A stretch of DNA of 19,375 bases from Thermocaproicibacter sp036260805 (GTDB lineage: Bacteria; Bacillota; Clostridia; Oscillospirales; Acutalibacteraceae). Where the stretch lies: assembly GCA_036260805.1 (NCBI GenBank), contig DATALZ010000040.1:1-19375 (forward strand). Reading direction: 5' to 3'. Shown here one piece after another: positions 14,332 through 19,375 of this stretch (position 1 is its first letter; every line of letters starts with the position of its first letter). The translations under genes were made by a program, and so were the position numbers. The notes beneath the pieces are model-generated. The model searched no databases, was not told where the DNA came from, and saw only the letters and a list, made by a program, of their open reading frames with translations.

Positions 14332-16815
14332 ATGAAAGTTTCAGAAAAAGCTCTAGCACTTGCACTGTCAATTACAATGGTAATCAGTTCTTTCACAGGC
14401 ACCTCTGTTTTTGCGGCGGATAATGCCAATACTGGTGAGCAGGTGTATGACAGTAATGTTTCGGCTACAAATGATGCAGAGTCCCTGGTGCTTAACTCGA
14501 AACATCATTTTATAGTCACAGGCCATGAAAACGAAGCGCTTACCTGGTCTGTTGCGAATGGAAGCGACGGAAAGCCGCTGGAAAGTGGAGACGGTGTCGT
14601 TTCCATTGATGTAAATGGCATTGTTACCGCCACAGATTTCGGCAGGGCAGTACTGCAGGCAGCAGACAGTTCCAATAATGTTGTTTCTTACGTTAAAGTA
14701 GAAGTTTCCACTCATTCGTATAGAGATATTTCTATCAACCAAAATAACTATCTGGCTCTTAATTCTACATATACCGCTACCTTCATTGACTCTGATCAAA
14801 GCACCGGAGGCGTCACATGGGAATCTGCCGATAATAGCGTAGCGACGATCGACGCGAACAGCGGTGTGATTAAAGCCTTAAAAGTTGGTTGTACCCAGAT
14901 TATTGCCAAATTTCAAGATGGCTCAATGTCGAGGGATGTATATGTTTACGATCCCGGTAAAGCCCAGTTGTTTTACTCTAACGACGAACAAAATTTCAAT
15001 AATCAAAACCAGATAAGTGAACAACCCGGCCAGATAAGCGGTAATTCTAATGATTTTTTTGGAACTCCGTTAAGTAAGGATATTTATGATGGAATCGGTG
15101 ATTATTGGTATATTGAAGTGCCGTGTAAAGACAGCGACTACCACTATGAGAGCTATATTCGTGGCGAGCAAAGCGGAGCAACAAATGCAATGATTCAATC
15201 CATCAAACCTGTGAATATTGTAGAGACCAGAACTTCAGCAGATAACCAGTCTACGATCCTAAAGATTTCTAAGAAAGATCTTGATGCATCCCTGTCGGAT
15301 TTGGTAATCAGTGCAGAACCGAGAAAATCAGGAATACTCCACTATTCTTGGGATATCCCATACAATGGTCCTTCAATCAATCAGAAAGAACTGAATGTTG
15401 GTAATGCCGGAACATACACCTCGCAGGACGGCAAAACGTTTACGTTAAGCAAGGATGGAAAATTCTATTGGGGCACTGCGAACAAAGAGGTTAAAAATAA
15501 GGCAAGTATCACTGATAAGTACAATTTCACATACAATAATTCATTGTATTACACGATTGAATCTAATGGCGATAATTCGTCCGTCTGCAGCATATCTGCA
15601 CAGATTCCCCGTGATAACTCGACGGGAAGCTGGGTATATGACGGGTGTGAAAGCGATTTTTATAACCTGAATTGGAACGAAAATTCTAATTCCCCCGTAT
15701 TTACAGATCAACTTGGTGTGATTTATTATCTGAATGGAAGTGCGCCGGTACAGCCTTCAAATGGCAGCAGTGTTACCGGAAGCTCTTCAGCAAGCACGTC
15801 GACAGATACTCCAAGCACGACAAACGTTACGAAGGACACTTCCGGTGCTTCTTCCGTAACTGTAACAGGCGTACCGGATTCAGCTCCGACGGTTTCGGGT
15901 GGTTCGTCATCCTTCGGTATCACCGTTCCGTCCAATACGGTTCAGGCAGCTGAGGCAGGGGCAAACGCGAAGAACCACGGCAAGGCTGTTATTGATTTGC
16001 CGGATTCAACGATTCTTGACCAGTTTAATGACGATTCGGTAAAGAGTGTATCCATTACTCTGAAAGCCCCGTCGGATATTGCCTATGGCACTGCGGATAA
16101 CGTTGACGTTACCATTAAACTGAGTGCTCAGGCTCTTCAGGCGGCCAGACAGGCTAAAAAGGATATTACAACTACGGTAGTGGATGCGGCAACCGGTACG
16201 GCTGCCTACAGCTGGACATTCAAAGGGGCAGACCTTGACCTGATTAAAGATTTGAACCTTGCCATGAATACAAAAACATCTACACTGGATCCGGCAGTAA
16301 GAAGTTTATCATCAGTTCCGGGTGTTCTGCTTACAATGGCAAACAACAGCAACCTGCCCGGTTCCGCGACTGTCAGGGTTTATGTTGGCGACCAGGGATT
16401 CAAAGCAGGGCAAATGGCATATTTGTATTACTGCAACACAGCGGAGAAACAGCTGGAATATTCCGACTGCCACTTCTGCAAAGTGGATGCGGACGGATAT
16501 GTAAGCATCAACATTAATCATTGCTCCAAATATGTTCTGCTTCCCCAAAGGGTGAAAGCGGTTCCTGCTATGAAGCTGGATACAGGAAAACGCCTTTCCG
16601 TCAAAGCAGGAAAGGCCTACACATTTAAGGTAACGGCTTCAAAAAAGCCAACTTTTGTAAGCGGAAACAGCTCCGTATTTCAGGCAAAGTTTGCAGGTTC
16701 CAAAGGCAGCGATTACTTCTTTACCGTAACAGCTGTCGGTAAGGCCGGCGGCAGTGCGGGATTCTATGTAAGCGGTGAAACTTCGCCGCGCACAGTTGGA
16801 ACCATTGTAAAATAA
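14332..16815 (+). CDS. Secreted multidomain protein with Ig-like (BIG2-type) domains
   Basis: An 827-residue exported protein whose function I cannot name. Order: signal peptide (cleavage near Ala28/Ala29); two bacterial Ig-like repeats (about 45-125 and 130-205), seen from GVVSIDVNGIVTATDFGRA and NSVATIDANSGVIKALKVG; an unrecognised region (about 210-475); a Ser/Thr-rich linker (about 476-508); a C-terminal module beginning at VTGVPDSAPTVSGG; and a final beta-rich segment (about 745-827). The module from about 511 to 656 is shared with the next gene. The part after it (GSATVRVYVG, FKAGQMAYLYY, DADGYVSININHCSKYVLL) resembles a module I associate with other clostridial exported proteins. There is no LPXTG, dockerin or S-layer-homology motif, so it is either released or held by an unknown means. 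The gene has its own terminator. Confidence 0.87.
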   Translation: MKVSEKALALALSITMVISSFTGTSVFAADNANTGEQVYDSNVSATNDAESLVLNSKHHFIVTGHENEALTWSVANGSDGKPLESGDGVVSIDVNGIVTATDFGRAVLQAADSSNNVVSYVKVEVSTHSYRDISINQNNYLALNSTYTATFIDSDQSTGGVTWESADNSVATIDANSGVIKALKVGCTQIIAKFQDGSMSRDVYVYDPGKAQLFYSNDEQNFNNQNQISEQPGQISGNSNDFFGTPLSKDIYDGIGDYWYIEVPCKDSDYHYESYIRGEQSGATNAMIQSIKPVNIVETRTSADNQSTILKISKKDLDASLSDLVISAEPRKSGILHYSWDIPYNGPSINQKELNVGNAGTYTSQDGKTFTLSKDGKFYWGTANKEVKNKASITDKYNFTYNNSLYYTIESNGDNSSVCSISAQIPRDNSTGSWVYDGCESDFYNLNWNENSNSPVFTDQLGVIYYLNGSAPVQPSNGSSVTGSSSASTSTDTPSTTNVTKDTSGASSVTVTGVPDSAPTVSGGSSSFGITVPSNTVQAAEAGANAKNHGKAVIDLPDSTILDQFNDDSVKSVSITLKAPSDIAYGTADNVDVTIKLSAQALQAARQAKKDITTTVVDAATGTAAYSWTFKGADLDLIKDLNLAMNTKTSTLDPAVRSLSSVPGVLLTMANNSNLPGSATVRVYVGDQGFKAGQMAYLYYCNTAEKQLEYSDCHFCKVDADGYVSININHCSKYVLLPQRVKAVPAMKLDTGKRLSVKAGKAYTFKVTASKKPTFVSGNSSVFQAKFAGSKGSDYFFTVTAVGKAGGSAGFYVSGETSPRTVGTIVK
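15862..16299 (+). repeat. Shared C-terminal module, copy 1
   Basis: This 438-nt stretch aligns without any gap to 18938-19375, at a constant offset of 3076 nt. By hand count about 106 of 146 encoded residues are identical. Exact nucleotide matches include 23 nt at 16006-16028 and 26 nt at 16093-16118. The copies are direct repeats. Confidence 0.9.
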
Positions 16816-16834
16816 GTTATCAGTTATACTTTTT

Positions 16835-16869
16835 GGCGGTACGGCTTAAAAACCGTGCCGCCGATTTTT
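16835..16869 (+). terminator. Terminator of the Ig-like secreted protein gene
   Basis: GGCGGTACGG (16835-16844) pairs with CCGTGCCGCC (16853-16862) with one wobble, followed by GA and TTTTT. It lies 20 nt after the stop codon and separates the two secreted-protein genes into different transcripts. Confidence 0.92.
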
Positions 16870-17036
16870 GTATTCAGAATGGAAAAAGTGAAAGCTGATC
16901 ATTCGGTTTTTCTTTGAATATTCCATATGAACTGAGTGAAATGCCCTGCTGCTGCGGCGATTCCTTGCTTAGATCGGATGGTATGTTATTCTTCTCTGTA
17001 GCTATTTAAAGAAGAAACTTCAATAATATTTCCTTA
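16870..17036. other. Intergenic spacer, no feature seen
   Basis: Between the terminator and the next promoter I see no ORF of useful length with a ribosome binding site, no strong hairpin and no repeat. Confidence 0.5.
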
Positions 17037-17065
17037 TTGACAAGCAGAAGCTATTATTATAATAT
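17037..17065 (+). promoter_or_regulatory. Promoter of the C1 peptidase gene
   Basis: A perfect TTGACA (17037-17042) is followed by TATAAT (17058-17063, spacer 15) or TAATAT (17060-17065, spacer 17). Transcription would begin near 17071, giving a leader of about 115 nt. Confidence 0.72.
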
Positions 17066-17108
17066 AGAAAGGAAATAGCAGGAAATTTGTCCTAATCCTG
17101 TATATTAA

Positions 17109-17170
17109 TAACAGCCATACGCGAATGGAAAGAGGAGGAAAGAATGCAACACACAGGCTGTTAATTTTTT
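17109..17170 (+). promoter_or_regulatory. Leader hairpin plus six-codon ORF upstream of the C1 peptidase
   Basis: TAACAGCC (17109-17116) is exactly complementary to GGCTGTTA (17156-17163), which is followed by A and six T: a terminator-like layout with a 39-nt loop. Inside the loop AGGAGG (17133-17138) stands 5 nt before ATG 17144, opening MQHTGC with its stop at 17162-17164. Ribosomes translating this frame would run into the 3' arm and keep the stem open. The gene's own ribosome binding site (GAGGTGAGG) follows directly. Regulation is inference. Confidence 0.5.
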
Positions 17171-17185
17171 GAGGTGAGGAAAAGG

Positions 17186-19375
17186 ATGAAAGTATCAAAT
17201 AAGGCTCTGTCGCTTTTACTGTCATTTTCAGTGATTGCCGGCACATTTACGGGCCTTGGCGCTTCTGCGGCTGACAATAGTGGTTTAAAGTTTCGGATCG
17301 GAACAGAGAATGTTCAGTCGATCGGCCGTGCCGGAAAGTACGGTTATGTAGCCCCGTCCATTGATCTCTCAAATACGCTTAAAGCAGGCTCAAAACGCAA
17401 CACTTTAAACGCAAACGCACCCAGTAAATACTGTATCGTTAAAGATGCTGTAAAAGACAGCGGTTATGTAATCACCGATGAAGAAACGGGAACGTTGAAA
17501 GATCAGGCGGGATGGGGTACCTGCTGGGCGTTCGGTTCTCTGGGTTCTTCGGAATCTTCATTGTATAAGGACAGCCAGAACAATGTTGATTTCTCAGAAC
17601 GGCACCTTGCATATTTTACCTATAATGGGAGCAATAATCCGAATTTACCGGAAGATGGTACGAACGGCGATACGTTTGTTGGGGACAATGCGGATTACGG
17701 GGACCAGGCTCCGTATCAGACAGGCGGCAATTTCAATAAGGCAATAGCCACCCTGTCACGTGGTACCGGGGCGGAGCTTGAGTCAAACGTTCCTTATCCT
17801 ACCTGGGATGATTTTAAGAATTTAACTTCGATCAGCAAGTTTGTTCCAGTAGACCCAAAGTACCATTTTGATTCGTATTATCAGCTGAAAGAAGCTGAGT
17901 TTCTGCCGAACAGGGACGCATCGAATAATCTTGACGGTTCTGCAATAAAAGCTGCATTAATGGGTGGAACATCTGTCGGTGTGGCTTATTATGCGGACAA
18001 TGATGTTAATAAGGCTAACGACATTGCTTATCCAACCTATTACGATGACGAAAGTGACGGAAGCGATCACATCGTTCAGATTGTGGGCTGGGACGATACA
18101 ATTCCAAACACAGCGTTTACAAGCAAAGCCGGGAATCATCCAAAAGAGAACGGCGGCTGGCTTATAAAGAATTCGTGGGGTGAAGAGTATGCCTACAAGG
18201 GAGGCGCATATTTTTATCTTTCCTACGAAGACACCACAATATCGGAATTCTGCAAATTTACTATGGATAAAACCGGTGAAAAGAGCCCAACGTATCAGCA
18301 TAATTATCAGTACGACGGATTGGGTGAAGTAATTCAGTTAGGAAGCAGAGCAAGTAATTCAGATGCCGTCGATATGGCAAATGTATTTACGGCTTCCGGA
18401 GACCAGACAGTTAAAGCACTCGCTTTCTATACGACCGATACGGATGCTCAGTACAGCATTCAGATCTATACAAATGTCGGTTCTACCCCGTCAAGCGGTA
18501 CAGCTGCATTCTCTCAGCAGCAAAAGGGCACCGAAGCATATGCGGGGTATCATACGGTAGCGCTTACTCAGCCAGTCAATATTTTGAAAGGACAAAAATT
18601 CTCTGTTGTTGTAGAGGTTAAAAATCCTCACGGCAATGAAATGCCCGTGGCATCCGAATATACGTCGTATAATAAATACGGCGGGTTCCAATCGAATATA
18701 AAAGCCGGCCAGAGTTATGTAGGCATGGGAAATGTGTGGAAGGATCTTACTGATCTTAATGATCCTGAGATAGGTAATGTATGTGTGAAAGCCTTAACCG
18801 ATGACTACAAGGCTCCATCACCCACCCCTACTCCTACTCCAACGCCCACCCCTACTTCTACTCCAAGCAATAACACGCCGATAACAAACAGCACGGAGAA
18901 CGCATCGCTGAATGCAGACGGTACGACAACTACGATTGTAACCGGCGTTCCCGATTTTTCGCCAGCGGTTTCAGGCGGAATATCTTCCTTCAGCGTTACC
19001 GTTCCATCGAATGCTGCTGTAATTGCAGCTCCGGGTTCATCATCAAGCAAGCACGGTAAGGTAATTGTAAACCTTCCGGACTCAACGATTCTTGACCAGT
19101 TTAACGACACTTCTGTCCAGTCAGTTTCGCTTACGGTAAAAGCTCCGTCAGACGTCGCCTATGGTACGGCGGATAACGTTGACGTTACCATTAAGCTGAG
19201 TGCTGCTGTGCTGGATGCAGCAAGGAAAGCAAAAAAGGATATTACGGTTTCGGTTGTGGATTCAACAACTGGAAAGGCTATTTACAGCTGGACCTTCAAA
19301 GGGGCAGACCTTGATCTGATTAAAGATCTGAACCTTGCTCTGAATACAAAAACTTCTTCGCTGGATTCAGAAGTA
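17186..19375 (+). CDS. Secreted papain-family (C1A) cysteine peptidase with lectin-like domain, 3' end outside window
   Basis: Open for 730 codons from ATG 17186 to the window edge with no stop. Order: signal peptide with Ala28-Ala29 as in the previous gene; catalytic domain (about 75-365); lectin-like beta-sandwich (about 378-540); Pro-Thr linker (about 544-560); and a C-terminal module (from about 582) shared with the previous gene. Papain-type residues are intact: Gln107 and Cys113 in DQAGWGTCWAFGS, His295 in SDHIVQIVGWDD, and Asn329 in WLIKNSWGEEY. This peptidase-lectin arrangement is known in clostridial surface or secreted peptidases. The start is supported by GAGGTGAGG about 7 nt upstream. 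The segment before the catalytic Cys is short, so propeptide control is unclear. Substrates probably include extracellular protein or peptides; that is inference. No anchor motif is visible before the edge. Confidence 0.93.
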   Translation, partial: MKVSNKALSLLLSFSVIAGTFTGLGASAADNSGLKFRIGTENVQSIGRAGKYGYVAPSIDLSNTLKAGSKRNTLNANAPSKYCIVKDAVKDSGYVITDEETGTLKDQAGWGTCWAFGSLGSSESSLYKDSQNNVDFSERHLAYFTYNGSNNPNLPEDGTNGDTFVGDNADYGDQAPYQTGGNFNKAIATLSRGTGAELESNVPYPTWDDFKNLTSISKFVPVDPKYHFDSYYQLKEAEFLPNRDASNNLDGSAIKAALMGGTSVGVAYYADNDVNKANDIAYPTYYDDESDGSDHIVQIVGWDDTIPNTAFTSKAGNHPKENGGWLIKNSWGEEYAYKGGAYFYLSYEDTTISEFCKFTMDKTGEKSPTYQHNYQYDGLGEVIQLGSRASNSDAVDMANVFTASGDQTVKALAFYTTDTDAQYSIQIYTNVGSTPSSGTAAFSQQQKGTEAYAGYHTVALTQPVNILKGQKFSVVVEVKNPHGNEMPVASEYTSYNKYGGFQSNIKAGQSYVGMGNVWKDLTDLNDPEIGNVCVKALTDDYKAPSPTPTPTPTPTPTSTPSNNTPITNSTENASLNADGTTTTIVTGVPDFSPAVSGGISSFSVTVPSNAAVIAAPGSSSSKHGKVIVNLPDSTILDQFNDTSVQSVSLTVKAPSDVAYGTADNVDVTIKLSAAVLDAARKAKKDITVSVVDSTTGKAIYSWTFKGADLDLIKDLNLALNTKTSSLDSEV
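18815..18865 (+). repeat. Pro-Thr repeat linker
   Basis: Alternating Pro and Thr codons (CCN ACN) encode a flexible linker of about 15 residues between the lectin-like domain and the shared module. The repeat could change length by strand slippage in multiples of 6 nt without shifting the frame. Confidence 0.85.
18938..19375 (+). repeat. Shared C-terminal module, copy 2 (cut by window edge)
   Basis: This is the direct-repeat partner of 15862-16299. Long exact matches occur at 19082-19104 and 19169-19194. Because the alignment reaches the last base of the window, the homology probably continues beyond it. Confidence 0.9.

Noticed and set aside
18815..18865. Short tandem repeats considered as a CRISPR-like array
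   Set aside because: They are Pro-Thr codons in frame within the peptidase gene; no spacers are present.

Overview
The window looks like a chromosomal segment of a low-to-mid GC Gram-positive anaerobe of the class Clostridia, probably Oscillospiraceae/Ruminococcaceae. The basis is strong AGGAGG-type ribosome binding sites, sigma-A promoters, many intrinsic terminators, a SpoIID-type protein, a metal-resistance operon of Firmicute style, and secreted proteins with Ig-like, lectin-like and C1-peptidase modules. The genus assignment is inference. There are no tRNA or rRNA genes, IS elements, phage genes or CRISPR arrays.

Layout. (1) 1-554 is hairpin-rich noncoding DNA with one clear intrinsic terminator (164-209). 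(2) 555-3137 (+) is a two-gene surface-glycan O-acetylation unit: an MBOAT acyltransferase and a DHHW/AlgJ-like SGNH partner. (3) 3136-5609 (-) is a complete metal-responsive operon: promoter and operator, an SmtB-like ArsR repressor, and an overlapping P1B-type Zn/Cd/Pb ATPase, closed by a terminator. (4) 5614-6750 (-) is a membrane-anchored SpoIID/LytB-domain protein with its own terminator. (5) 6907-9477 (+) is a si-citrate synthase followed 21 nt later by an 8-TM protein of unknown function; a terminator-like hairpin sits in the leader. (6) 9499-10629 (+) is a monocistronic gap gene with promoter and terminator. (7) 10728-12123 (+) is a chemoreceptor that almost lacks an extracellular sensor. 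(8) 12184-14076 (+) is an antibiotic-resistance-type ABC-F gene behind a long leader that has the layout of transcription attenuation. (9) 14140-19375 (+) holds two secreted proteins with homologous leaders, equal-length signal peptides and a shared C-terminal module but different central regions: Ig-like domains in one, a papain-family peptidase with a lectin-like domain in the other. The peptidase gene runs off the right edge.

Most promising points for follow-up: the ABC-F leader, where a strong promoter, short ORFs, a perfect terminator and a 10-nt exact competitor for the terminator stem are visible; the secreted pair, whose two ends are conserved while the centre is exchanged; and the leader of the C1 peptidase, where a six-codon ORF with an excellent Shine-Dalgarno ends inside a terminator-like hairpin. 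All assignments come from reading the sequence by eye; no database search or folding program was run.
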